A DNA stretch of 64,000 bases, from contig NZ_CP036266.1 of NCBI RefSeq assembly GCF_007744075.1, positions 1,327,001 through 1,391,000 on the forward strand, written 5' to 3'. Source of the stretch: Gimesia chilikensis (GTDB lineage Bacteria; Planctomycetota; Planctomycetia; Planctomycetales; Planctomycetaceae). The notes beneath the pieces were generated by a model, which was given only the letters and a program-made list of their open reading frames with translations, searched no databases and was not told where the DNA came from. Of this stretch, positions 27,401 through 36,599 are shown piece by piece; the first letter of the stretch is position 1; every line of letters begins with the position of its first letter. The position numbers and the translations under genes are program-made.

Positions 27401-27906
27401 AACTGAAGACTGCACCACCCGAACGACAGGACTTCCTCGGCGTGAACCATTATCAGTTCTATCGGCTGGGGCCTGCCACGAGCCTGCAGTTTCAGGCATT
27501 GTCCCGTTCGATGATTGTCTTCATCGGAGCCGGAACAGCCCTCCTGCTCGGCTTCATCCTGATGAGTATCTCCGTATTACGCAGCATGCTGGTTCTGCTG
27601 TTCATGACCACTGTCGTTTCTGCAGTTGCCCTCTGGTACACCGCTCCTGTGGAAGTATTGCTGCAACCTGCTGTGTTCGGTTTACTATTGGCTATTGTGG
27701 CTGCTCTGATTAACGGAACTTCCCGCAAACGCAAAGAGACCAAACTGCTCACGATGTCGGCACCAAGTGACTTTATTCCGCCGCCTTCTTTCTCAGAGCG
27801 AATTCATCCTTCCGAGGTCGATCCGGAAGATATTACGGCAGTGCGTCCGGGATCTGAAATTGTGGACAAACCCGTCTCATCCTCGGAAGCCGGGGCGAAC
27901 CGATGA
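24499..27906 (+). CDS. giant secreted/membrane beta-rich protein, first copy
   Basis: The frame is open from 24430, but the ATG at 24499 begins a clear signal peptide (MSQLKRFILVAAGLCGLCML, cleavage near VHAQA), giving 1135 residues. A proline- and serine-rich linker is followed by a long beta-rich extracytoplasmic region. Its early part, YAVSSVSLQGNIKEDRAILD, resembles YTATLKGDHLVDGQLTWV in the next gene and YLLSAAHYQGEIQDNQLLTL in its second half. Near residue 1000 three membrane helices follow, then a short acidic and proline-rich cytosolic tail. No catalytic motif was found and I do not recognise a named family. A role as a surface or envelope scaffold is inferred. The stop overlaps the next start (ATGA). 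Confidence 0.75.
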   Translation: MSQLKRFILVAAGLCGLCMLIPLEYVHAQASGSGSSAPMERPASPAFDRALPSSSQPASTEKQNGTLPSAAEPTGKPAADEATQQGLYIRGADGQFLPLPNLNLDQVLEYLKQKQTPQTTPSPEYAVSSVSLQGNIKEDRAILDARLVILINEADQWVRVPLKLNESIFLKTNYSGAGESSPGGFNRTDGYLWWFKGKGTHELNLTLSVSLKQQLPSRRLQLVLPQTAVSNLKLTVPLPQISLEVPTGVAVSKKSLDDDQSQIELFGLGEQLDLSWQPIPDEKKVDTVLQAETLLTTDFTTDSVLLNATQSIKALTGSFQNVQVKLPESFRLLDVKCDGYKSHKVIKDNLVEVSLIEPTVGPIEVQWTLETDFPEQSGKFLIDGFEVSRAKRQTGLIDIQTLDGYRIFRMEGQNRSVYQIKANQKDLDSSYRFLKQPFQLPLNIERVKPYFSAKPFYLVQMFGNRAELDARVQINVFQGALDKVSLDWPNRTEEGWELELMQEPSLTEAIVVDPSQPNRVNINLLKRSKGTFEITFRARRPVIADREPFSFTLPEIKAPSLSATSLVIANDTNVVTDLTPAPKTQVISSPAAQLKQFELPAEVQSLRKTEYQIQPGPNEFSAIVSIHNQQITANSNALLELDGSEIRVEQEIQYQIEYDPLSEIRLRVPQALRNRVNFYLDNEQNPLVPTWTSDDTDPIQNARLSLRSKQLGPVKITAVYLLPQDSQAELNVPLIRSDDVPFTESQFELSLSNEEDTQYLEVSSLNDAWQQQLGMNNIAFWRAVDPQADISLKLKKSDTGSLFSYSISQAWIDCSLDAAGSYLARAQYQFPVSPRTLAFRLPENAGIKIEAVWWNNQRVTENLVQQGQATEFQLILPAPKEKETTPHILTIDYGSTRHQRDSQFSPLSVVAPEFVNNLWVEKTFWKVNLPSNEHLFTIPRGYTPQFSWVHQGVFWSREFAGEDEIPVKLKTAPPERQDFLGVNHYQFYRLGPATSLQFQALSRSMIVFIGAGTALLLGFILMSISVLRSMLVLLFMTTVVSAVALWYTAPVEVLLQPAVFGLLLAIVAALINGTSRKRKETKLLTMSAPSDFIPPPSFSERIHPSEVDPEDITAVRPGSEIVDKPVSSSEAGANR

Positions 27907-30900
27907 CAACGGTTCGATCTGTTTTTACAAGCGAGCGCTTGCGCATCACCCGGTTCTGGATGTGGTTCACCATACTCTGCAGTGTTCTGGTGCTGAACCA
28001 GTTGCCCGCTGCTGAACCACAGACCGTCGACCTTTCTCCCATAGCACGGATCAGAGAAGTCACGGTGCCCGGGCAGGACCCTTCGCGCTGGCCGGAAGGC
28101 AACTGGTATCCGGTTCCTCTCAAAAAGTATGCAGCCCTCAAAGCGGCAGCGTTGAAGAAAAAAAATACACCCCCCAATTCCTGGATCCAGCAGGCAACGT
28201 ATACAGCCACGCTGAAGGGGGATCATCTGGTGGACGGACAGTTGACCTGGGTGATGCATTGCTCCCGCAATGAGCCGGGATTTATCGATCTTTCGCATTT
28301 GAATCTAGCGGTTCATGAACTTAAATGGGGAAATCAGCAGGCGGTTTGGGGACTGGCCCCCGATCAGCGAACCTTACTGCTTGTCGATCACTTCAGTAAG
28401 GATCTCACGGGCAGTTGGAGTCTTAAAGGCAGGCAGCAACCGCTGCGTACGGAGTTTCAGTTTGAACTTCCGGAAACGGTGGTTTCACAGGTTCATTTGA
28501 AGGTTCCGAAGGGGAAAGTGTTGACCACTACTGTGGGGTATGTAAGTGGTCCCTTAAAAGCAGACGATCCTCAATACGATTTGTGGCAGATCGAACTGGG
28601 GGGACAATCCGCATTCAAAGTGACCGTGCATCAGGCAGAGAAGCCACAAAGTGCACCGCAGCAAATACTGTATCACCAGTTTGCTCAAGTGGGAGTTCGC
28701 GAAGACGGTCTGCGGCTCAGAGAAGATTTTCAGATCGAAGTTCTTAATACCCCAATCCAAAAGCTCGAATTTGAAGCACCCACCGAATACGAAATCTATT
28801 CGGTGAATCTGGGTAACGATCTTTCTCTTCCCTTTGAAGTCAAAAAACAACAGGGGAAACAACTGGTCATTGTCGATCTGATCGATCCGCTGCTGGGGAT
28901 CAGCCGCCCCCTGTCAATCCGGGCGCTGAGTTCTCCCTCGCTGGATAATGAGATCGAAATTCCACGACTGAAATTAAAGCAGGCACACTTTCTGGGGGGA
29001 ACCGTTCACCTGGATATCTCATCGCCCCTGGAAACACATGCAATTCGCTCATCCGATTTAAGGCAGACAGGTGTCCTGATTCAGGACGAGCAGGGGGAAG
29101 CCTACGATTTCAAACAGTATTCTCCCGACGCCAGACTTTCTTATCAACTGGCCCTCCCTGATCTGAACCTGTCGGCTAAAGTGCATAGCCTGGTACAGAT
29201 CGAAGAGAAGAGCTGGCGTTTGAAAACACGCATTAACTGGTCTTCAGCCGCTGGTTCCACGTATCGGCTGGAAGCCATGATTCCCGCTGGTTGGGAGATT
29301 ACCCAGGTCAGCAGTCCCGCAGAAAGCAGTTCAGGGAATCTGGTCTGGGACGTGGAACGAAGTGAAAAACAACAGAAACTGAGCGTACGACTTCCCGTCT
29401 CTGTCTCACCCGAAGCACCATACACACTGGAGATCCAGGCTCGCAGACTGGTTCCCGTTGCAACCCGCAACATGAATCTGTTTGGCGTCAAACCACTCGG
29501 ATGTTACAGCGTGGATCGGGTTCTGGAAATCTCTGCTCCCGAACAGGTCGCCTTGCTATTTCAGCCCGATAAGGAAGTGCAGGAACTGACTACCGCTGAG
29601 TTGCCTGCCAGTTGGAAATTTCCGGCCGTGAATCAGGATGATTCCCGTTATTTCCATCTCTCTCCATATTCTGGAACTCACTGGGGAAGCCTGAGGCGTT
29701 CCGATCTGGAACAGAAGTTTGAAGTCGTTGCCAGTTCCTATATCGCGTTGAATGACAAGTCGATCCAGGAAAACTTCATTCTGAACTGTCTGCCTCCGGT
29801 TGGCGGCATTCAGCGGGTGCTGGTCTATCTGTCTGAACCTGGTCCGCCTGTGGAATGGACTTTACCCGCCAGCAGTGGATTACAATCCAGGCTCTCCATC
29901 AAAAAACTGCCAGTCTCTGCACATCAGAAATGGTATCTCCCCAACCTGGGAGAGCTCTGGGAGCTCTCTTTTACGGCTCCCGTATTCAAAGAGATCGAAA
30001 TACGGGGAGAGCGTCAGCGACCGTTTGGTAAAAACGTGCGTGCTTCTCTGGTCTTCGCACCGCAGGCTCAGCCGTTCCAGGGAGTCGTGCGGGTTCTCAA
30101 TTCGAATGAACTCAATCTGCGTATGAAAACGGAAGGGCTTCTGCTCCCTCCGGATTCACAGGAACGAACCAGTAACCAGCGCAATCAGCGAAACTATGAA
30201 TGGAATTACGAGCAGCCTCTCGGATCTCTGACGATTACCCGGGCTTCCGATTTGCCAGAGAACGCACTCGAGCAGGGAACCGCTACACTCGTGATTGACT
30301 CCCGGCTGGGTCACGGAAATGGCGAACCGGACGTGCATGAGGCTACGATTACACTGGATCTGTCCAAGACATTTGAAGATAAATTTCTGTTTCGGTTTCC
30401 AGCTGCGGTAAAACTGATCTCTACCTCTGTTAACGATCGCCGCATCACACCGATCGAGGCAGAAGGCCAGTTTCTGGTTCCGCTGTTCGACCAGTTGGAT
30501 ACATATCGAATTACGATTCACTACCAGACCCAGGCACCGGAAAACCGGTTGACCGCCTCCAGACAGATTCCATTCCCCCAGATTAATCAGCGTGTCTTGG
30601 AGACAGACTGGAATTTCATCGTTCCCAAAGGAATCCGCCTGCTCAGCGGACCAGCAAATATGGTGCTGCAGGAACCTCTGCCGGCTGAATCATTGACACG
30701 TCGTTTTCTGGGAGTGCTGGGTAGAGAGTCTACCGCAAACCCGACTGAAGGGACTGAGTGGAATGCGCTGGTCTTATTTCCGGTGAGCTTCGGTACTTTG
30801 GAGACAACGAATATCACGGAATCTGGGATTCTCTCCTGGATGATGCTGCTTTTAACTCTGTTCTGTGGATTGTTGCTGCGAATATTCCGCGTTGGTTTAC

Positions 30901-33900
30901 GGGATAAAATCTGTATCGTGGTGGCATTGAGTGCTCTGTTACTTTCCTGGAACCTGTCTTACCCACTGGCCCAGATATCGGGTAGTTGCTTTACCGGTCT
31001 GTTGATCGTGATGTTGATTCCCCGCCGGTTCCTTAGACAGGAAATCGTCAAACCGATTGAAGATCAGAGTACGAAAGCCTACGAGCAACCTCTGTCATCA
31101 ATGTATTCGGCTGCCCGGCTGCTGCTGTTTGTCGTATTGGGCTATTCCGTAGCGACCGCTCATGCTCAGAATGGGGCAGGTCCTGGCCAGGCATCAGACA
31201 GTCGCCGCACAGTCACACTGAATGAAATGGTTCTGCTACCGGAATCCACAGATACCTCGCGCGAGTCTTATGCCTACCTGAGTCCGCAACTGCTGCAGGC
31301 ATTGGAAAACTTCGTCAATGAAGCTGCTCAACCGGAGTATCTTCTCTCAGCGGCTCATTACCAGGGGGAGATCCAGGATAACCAGCTGTTAACACTCCAG
31401 GCCCGCTTCAGTGTCGAAATTCCCTCCGAACGTACGGAAGTGAAGATTCAACTCCCCATTCAAGGGGGGAATCTGAGTGGACCGGAATCCTGCCGCGTTG
31501 ACGGTAAGGTCGTTCCGGTATTACTGGCGTCTGATGGCCAGAGTATTCTGGTTACGGTTGATAATGAAGTCCTGCCTGCAACGATTTCCAGGTCAGCATC
31601 AGATGGCCCTGTAGAAGCAGTCCGACCTGTCCTGCCTTATTCCTATCAGAAACATGAAATCGAACTGAAGCTGCATCCCGCAGTCAGGTTCAGTGCAAAC
31701 GGCGGACAGTTTGAACTGGCGATTCCGCCTGTAGCCACAAATGATTTTGTGTGTGCGTTTCACGAACCGGTTCAACTCGTCGAACTGTTTGAATCAACGG
31801 GGATTTCACGTTATCAGCTGGGGGGTAAAAAAGAGTTTTCCACCTTCTTCAAAGAGAACAGGCAACTCAAACTGAAGTGGTTTAATAACCGGGACTCAGA
31901 GGTCAGCCCCTTGAACCTGTCAGCATCGGTTTTGACCAACGCCGATATTTCTCCGTCACTGATTCGCATGGATGTGCAGGTGAAATACAATGTGCTGAAC
32001 GGAAAAGTCGATTACCTGTTCTGGAAACTACCCGTAGGTACAATTGTCCGCAGCATCAAAGTGGCGGGCATGACAGTCACGCCTGCCATCACCAGATCTG
32101 AAGATGGTAAGCAGGAAGAACTGCTGCTCGAATTGTCGGAATCGAAAGAAGGAGAGTTCATCGTCGATGCGGTACTCGAATTGCCCGTCAATTATGGGTT
32201 AGACTCCGTCATTCTGCCTCCACTCGATTTCAGCTCTGGCAAACTGGACTCGCAATCTGCCACCATCAAAATCAATTCCTGGCAGGTAGGCGTCCGAACT
32301 GGCCCCGAGTTCGATATTGAACAGGCAGGGGCATTGCCCGAAGGAGTGCTTTCGATTTCGTCCAAGACGCCCAGTAAACAGATTGAAAGCAGTATTCTCA
32401 AGTCTTCCGCTCTGCTGTTTCAACTCAACCAGCCTGCCCAGATCGCATTGAAGCTGATTCCCAAAAATCCACAGCGATCGGCACGGGTTAATCAGTCGCT
32501 GGTCGTAAATCAGAAAAACATCGACTGGACCTTTGCTGCAGAATTGCGCATCAGTCAGGCACCGGCATTTCGGCATACCCTGATCGTGCCCGAGGCCCTG
32601 CGGATCGAATCCCTCTCAGTCAAAGAAGAAGATGTGGAACGTCTGGCACACTGGCATCGGATCGGCAACCGCATCACGCTGTTCCTCAAAAATAAAACAT
32701 CCGGTTTGCAGGATCTGACACTCAAAGGCTGGCTGCCGGTTCGGAAGATGGGAAGCATGTCTATTCCCAATATTCAGATTGTAGATGTAACCGTTGATGA
32801 CTCAATTCTGACACTGTTCAAAAAGCCTCAAGTTGATGTGAAACTGGTTTCATCCAATTATCGAACTCTGCAGGACGAAGCCCCACAGCCAGCATCCGCA
32901 GAACACTCGACTCTGGTAGGCCGCTATCAGATGCTGAATTCTGACTCGGGCCCGATTCAACTCTCGCTCAAGCCGCGTAATTCGGTGACAACCGTTGATA
33001 CCCTGACCATTGTAGATGCTCTGGAAGATCATCGGATGGAATTGACGCAGACACTCAGGTTTACTCAACCCGTGGGTGAAGTTCAGAAACCGCAGATCCT
33101 GATTCCTGCTGAGTATGGTGATGAATTTTCGCTGGACGGTATGCCTTTCGAACTGCTCGACAAAATGGCTGATGGACTCCAGCGTGTTGAACTGGATCCG
33201 ACTGGTTCTCCGACACGTGAAAAGACCGTCACCGTCCGGGGGACTATTATTAAACCTCTGGGAGAACTGACAATTCCTCCTGTAATCCTGGAGAATGCCC
33301 AGGGACAAAATCACTATCTGCTGCTGTCTGACAATCAGGAGTTTAAGCTGGCAGACAAAAAATTGCGGAAACCATTGGCAGCTGACCAGATACCACGTTG
33401 GGTTCAGGCCCGTTGTGATTCAGCACCGCACTTCGACTGTAATCGCGTATTCTCTACCACCCAGCTTCCCTGGCGTCTGACTCCTGAAAACCAGAAAGAA
33501 GGAGTCGCGAATGCAGAGTCCATTCCTTTTATGGAAACGGAAATCATCCTGAGCAATCAGGATTTCGTGCACGGACTGACGCATATCAGACTGTTTAACC
33601 AGACCAGCCGTGCACTCACTCTCACCTGGCCGGGTAAAACCAAACTGATGGCGGTACTGATTAACGGCGAAAATGATACAACGCTTAAACAGGATACCGG
33701 AACGCTGGAAATTCCCCTCAATGGGGGACCGCAATTTTATAACATTACATTGTTCTGGGAATCGTATCAGATTGAGCATGAGTATTTTGTGGATCATGTC
33801 TGGCTGGAGACACCACGGCCGGTTAACTTCCCGGTGGATCAGAATCTGGTCAAAATCGTAACCTCAGAAAATCACCGCACGTTTCTGACCGACTATGTGA

Positions 33901-34574
33901 ACCCGTTTACCTATTATGCAGACAAGCTCGAAGCTCAAATCAAAATTGCCGGAATCGAACTGGAACTCTCAGAGGATGGCTTTATCTCTCCCGAAACCTG
34001 GGATTCCATTTCACGCGAATACAATGAGCTGGAATCAATCGCGACCGACTCTCGACAGCAGCGGGATGCTGTCAGCGACGAGTTAAACCGCTTTGCCGAT
34101 TTACGGGAACGGGTCTTTTTCCTCAGGCAATACGTGGACTCTGACCAGAAAGCCAAATCGGCCCCCGATTCCTTCGTCAGTCAGTTTCACCAGAAACTGG
34201 AACCAGTCTCAGCCAGTAAGATCCGTTATTATGCCGGACCATTGAACAGCGATTCCGATACAGTTCCTCTCTCTGCCTGGGTGATTCCAAACCTGTATCT
34301 CAACCTCATTCTGGGAGGACTGGGCTTGCTGATCCTGTTGCCGATTCTGGGGCGATGCGTGCAGTCTCGTTCGGCTGACTGGTTGAATCTGCACCCCGCA
34401 GTTGCCTTGCTGGTGCTGGGAGCCATCTGGCTATTCTTCCTCTCACCTGTTTACCTGGGTCTGTTTATTTTAGCCACGGCGGTTCTGATGGCTTATCGCG
34501 ACCGGGAACCGGAGATCCAGGAATCAAATCATTCCGTAGCCAGTTCTACGGGAATTCCCAGCGCTCAAGAATAA
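27903..34574 (+). CDS. giant tandem-fusion envelope protein of 2223 residues
   Basis: The protein begins with a signal or anchor sequence (about residues 15-35) and a beta-rich domain. A membrane region (about 975-1040, two to three helices) follows. A second signal-peptide-like segment with methionine 1067 (MYSAARLLLFVVLGYSVATA then HAQ) is next, followed by a second beta-rich domain from 1090 and a final set of C-terminal helices (about 2120-2200). So it is two copies of the upstream gene's plan fused in one frame. Weak repeated sequence links the copies. The ATG at 31101 could in principle start a separate 1157-residue protein, but no ribosome binding site is seen there. The start overlaps the previous stop by four bases, so the two genes are translationally coupled. 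Function is unknown. Confidence 0.78.
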   Translation: MTTVRSVFTSERLRITRFWMWFTILCSVLVLNQLPAAEPQTVDLSPIARIREVTVPGQDPSRWPEGNWYPVPLKKYAALKAAALKKKNTPPNSWIQQATYTATLKGDHLVDGQLTWVMHCSRNEPGFIDLSHLNLAVHELKWGNQQAVWGLAPDQRTLLLVDHFSKDLTGSWSLKGRQQPLRTEFQFELPETVVSQVHLKVPKGKVLTTTVGYVSGPLKADDPQYDLWQIELGGQSAFKVTVHQAEKPQSAPQQILYHQFAQVGVREDGLRLREDFQIEVLNTPIQKLEFEAPTEYEIYSVNLGNDLSLPFEVKKQQGKQLVIVDLIDPLLGISRPLSIRALSSPSLDNEIEIPRLKLKQAHFLGGTVHLDISSPLETHAIRSSDLRQTGVLIQDEQGEAYDFKQYSPDARLSYQLALPDLNLSAKVHSLVQIEEKSWRLKTRINWSSAAGSTYRLEAMIPAGWEITQVSSPAESSSGNLVWDVERSEKQQKLSVRLPVSVSPEAPYTLEIQARRLVPVATRNMNLFGVKPLGCYSVDRVLEISAPEQVALLFQPDKEVQELTTAELPASWKFPAVNQDDSRYFHLSPYSGTHWGSLRRSDLEQKFEVVASSYIALNDKSIQENFILNCLPPVGGIQRVLVYLSEPGPPVEWTLPASSGLQSRLSIKKLPVSAHQKWYLPNLGELWELSFTAPVFKEIEIRGERQRPFGKNVRASLVFAPQAQPFQGVVRVLNSNELNLRMKTEGLLLPPDSQERTSNQRNQRNYEWNYEQPLGSLTITRASDLPENALEQGTATLVIDSRLGHGNGEPDVHEATITLDLSKTFEDKFLFRFPAAVKLISTSVNDRRITPIEAEGQFLVPLFDQLDTYRITIHYQTQAPENRLTASRQIPFPQINQRVLETDWNFIVPKGIRLLSGPANMVLQEPLPAESLTRRFLGVLGRESTANPTEGTEWNALVLFPVSFGTLETTNITESGILSWMMLLLTLFCGLLLRIFRVGLRDKICIVVALSALLLSWNLSYPLAQISGSCFTGLLIVMLIPRRFLRQEIVKPIEDQSTKAYEQPLSSMYSAARLLLFVVLGYSVATAHAQNGAGPGQASDSRRTVTLNEMVLLPESTDTSRESYAYLSPQLLQALENFVNEAAQPEYLLSAAHYQGEIQDNQLLTLQARFSVEIPSERTEVKIQLPIQGGNLSGPESCRVDGKVVPVLLASDGQSILVTVDNEVLPATISRSASDGPVEAVRPVLPYSYQKHEIELKLHPAVRFSANGGQFELAIPPVATNDFVCAFHEPVQLVELFESTGISRYQLGGKKEFSTFFKENRQLKLKWFNNRDSEVSPLNLSASVLTNADISPSLIRMDVQVKYNVLNGKVDYLFWKLPVGTIVRSIKVAGMTVTPAITRSEDGKQEELLLELSESKEGEFIVDAVLELPVNYGLDSVILPPLDFSSGKLDSQSATIKINSWQVGVRTGPEFDIEQAGALPEGVLSISSKTPSKQIESSILKSSALLFQLNQPAQIALKLIPKNPQRSARVNQSLVVNQKNIDWTFAAELRISQAPAFRHTLIVPEALRIESLSVKEEDVERLAHWHRIGNRITLFLKNKTSGLQDLTLKGWLPVRKMGSMSIPNIQIVDVTVDDSILTLFKKPQVDVKLVSSNYRTLQDEAPQPASAEHSTLVGRYQMLNSDSGPIQLSLKPRNSVTTVDTLTIVDALEDHRMELTQTLRFTQPVGEVQKPQILIPAEYGDEFSLDGMPFELLDKMADGLQRVELDPTGSPTREKTVTVRGTIIKPLGELTIPPVILENAQGQNHYLLLSDNQEFKLADKKLRKPLAADQIPRWVQARCDSAPHFDCNRVFSTTQLPWRLTPENQKEGVANAESIPFMETEIILSNQDFVHGLTHIRLFNQTSRALTLTWPGKTKLMAVLINGENDTTLKQDTGTLEIPLNGGPQFYNITLFWESYQIEHEYFVDHVWLETPRPVNFPVDQNLVKIVTSENHRTFLTDYVNPFTYYADKLEAQIKIAGIELELSEDGFISPETWDSISREYNELESIATDSRQQRDAVSDELNRFADLRERVFFLRQYVDSDQKAKSAPDSFVSQFHQKLEPVSASKIRYYAGPLNSDSDTVPLSAWVIPNLYLNLILGGLGLLILLPILGRCVQSRSADWLNLHPAVALLVLGAIWLFFLSPVYLGLFILATAVLMAYRDREPEIQESNHSVASSTGIPSAQE

Positions 34575-34580
34575 GTGTCC

Positions 34581-36578
34581 TTAAATCCGGTCCAGGCTGT
34601 CGGCCCAGCGACCAATTTCTTCGAGAAATGGTTTCTCAGGATACTCGCCCGGTTGCTGATCATTTTTGATGAGCTGAAACACCGTGGGGTAATTCATCTC
34701 ACGGATCAGGTCCAGCCGGGGTTGAAGTAGCTGGTTCAAAGGATTGTGGGCATTCAGAGCGAAGTACAGGCTCAATGGATAATCCGGGTCGGTTTCCGGA
34801 GGAAGGCTTTTGAGAGACCCTTCGGTGACCGCAACACCCCGAAACAGTTCTCGATATTTAAATGCGAGATCAAAAGCGAAATCAGCTCCGTCAGCATGAC
34901 TCAGCAGGAAGATCCGCGTGGGATCGATGTCATACCGCTGCTGCATCGACTTCACAACCGCCTCTACAAATTCTGTTTCATTCCGGTTCCAGCGAATCAC
35001 ATCCTCCGCTGTAGGCCCGACGATGATGATCCCCCGCTGCTCACAGATACTCTTCCATTCATTGAAAATGGTTGATTCCATTGTGTTTCCGGGAGGATGA
35101 ATCCAGACCATCAAACCGTACTCGTAGTCAGGATGATAATTCTCCGGCACATAGGCCCAGTAACTCGAATCACTGCCAGGCAGCTTCTCTTTGTAGTGGC
35201 CTACTTTGATATTCTGCGTTTTATTTTCCTGGGCGGTCCGGGAGGGGATCGCCTGTGTGGGGATTTCTGCGGGAACAGCATCAGGAGTCTTCTGCAGTTT
35301 GACGTCCAGCTTCACTGGTTTCTCATCGCGTGAAATCAGCAGGGATGCCTGGTCTTCAGGACGCAGATGGTTCACCAGAAATGCCAGCATTTCCGCACTG
35401 GTGACTTTCTGCTGATTAAATTCCAGGATCCGATCTTTGGCCTTCACACCGGCTTTTTCAGCAGCGGAATCGGGAATTACATAGCGTACCCCGACGCCGG
35501 TCGTTGTCTGATTCTGAGCCTCTCTGACAGGGAGAATCCCCAGGAAGCCGGATTCGAAGGGTACCAGTTTTTCTGTCAGAGTGGCTTTGAAGGTTAACGG
35601 TTCTTTGGCTCCTTCACGGGTCACGGTCAGGCTGACTGTGTCGCCTGCGTACAGGCTCATCAGGACCGATTTCACCTCGGAGTGCAATCCCACAGGTTTG
35701 TCGTTCAACTTGATAAGCGTGTCCCCTGCTTTGAGACCCGCTTCCTGTGCAGGGCTACCATAACGGACACGATCCAGATTCATTTCGGTCGAGAGATCCC
35801 CTTTGCCACTCAGGGTGATTCCCAGCAGCCCGGGATGGAGATCCTTACCGGTATTCAGACGGGGGATGACTTTCAACACGTCGGACATGGGGATCGCAAA
35901 ACCGATCCCTGAGTCATACCATTCGACTCCTGCAGTCTCTCCTGTTGCACCGGGAGAAAGCGGAACGAGGATGCCCATCAGCCGTCCCTGGATATCAACG
36001 AGGGGACCACCATAATTGATGGGAGAAATCTTGGCATCGGTCTGGATCGCCTTCCCCCAGATACGTTCCAGGGCGCTGACAATACCAACCGAGATACTGG
36101 GCTGATCCAGTTCAAAGGTGCGTCCCAGCGCGATCGACCACATCCCGACCTGCAGATCTTTTTCCGGGACAGCGGTCGGAATCGGCAGATTATCCGCTTC
36201 AATTTTAAGTAGGGTCAGCATTCGCAGATGATCGGTAGCCACAACGACGGCAGGGAAGCGACGCCCATCGGGCAATGTCACCAGGATTGAGGACGGCTTG
36301 CCGATGAAATTGAAGGCGCTGGAGATAATCAGGCCGTCCCGGCTGACGACGACTCCTGATGTTGGGCCGGTACCGGTAATCAGTTTTCCTACCCGGTCCT
36401 GTCCGCCTACCGTTTCGATACGTACGATGGAAGGGTTCATCAGCGCTGCAGCCTGTTTAAAGGCACGTTCCTCCAGGCTCTCCAGATCAGAGGCAGGGGC
36501 CTGGGCCGGCAGGGGAGAATTCCCTAGACCGCACACGGTCCAGAACAGCAGCAGTGACAGAATTAAATGTCTTCTCAT
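34581..36578 (-). CDS. inactive-looking S1C protease and PDZ protein with alpha/beta-hydrolase domain
   Basis: The 665-residue protein has a signal peptide (residues 1-26). A trypsin-like S1C domain (about 40-235), two PDZ domains (about 245-345 and 350-440), a linker, and an alpha/beta-hydrolase-like domain (about 470-665) follow. The HtrA catalytic triad is missing. The TNNHVV region reads SSAFNF, the DLAVLK region reads MLTLLK, and GNSGGPL reads INYGGPL, so His, Asp and Ser are Phe, Met and Tyr. In the hydrolase domain the nucleophile elbow expected as GxSxG reads SHADG near residue 562, which puts Ala at the usual Ser position. Both halves are probably binding modules. It is the last gene of the eleven-gene run, 21 bases behind the previous one. 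Confidence 0.8.
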   Translation of the reverse strand: MRRHLILSLLLFWTVCGLGNSPLPAQAPASDLESLEERAFKQAAALMNPSIVRIETVGGQDRVGKLITGTGPTSGVVVSRDGLIISSAFNFIGKPSSILVTLPDGRRFPAVVVATDHLRMLTLLKIEADNLPIPTAVPEKDLQVGMWSIALGRTFELDQPSISVGIVSALERIWGKAIQTDAKISPINYGGPLVDIQGRLMGILVPLSPGATGETAGVEWYDSGIGFAIPMSDVLKVIPRLNTGKDLHPGLLGITLSGKGDLSTEMNLDRVRYGSPAQEAGLKAGDTLIKLNDKPVGLHSEVKSVLMSLYAGDTVSLTVTREGAKEPLTFKATLTEKLVPFESGFLGILPVREAQNQTTTGVGVRYVIPDSAAEKAGVKAKDRILEFNQQKVTSAEMLAFLVNHLRPEDQASLLISRDEKPVKLDVKLQKTPDAVPAEIPTQAIPSRTAQENKTQNIKVGHYKEKLPGSDSSYWAYVPENYHPDYEYGLMVWIHPPGNTMESTIFNEWKSICEQRGIIIVGPTAEDVIRWNRNETEFVEAVVKSMQQRYDIDPTRIFLLSHADGADFAFDLAFKYRELFRGVAVTEGSLKSLPPETDPDYPLSLYFALNAHNPLNQLLQPRLDLIREMNYPTVFQLIKNDQQPGEYPEKPFLEEIGRWADSLDRI

Positions 36579-36599
36579 AACAGGGGTATCACTCTTTTA

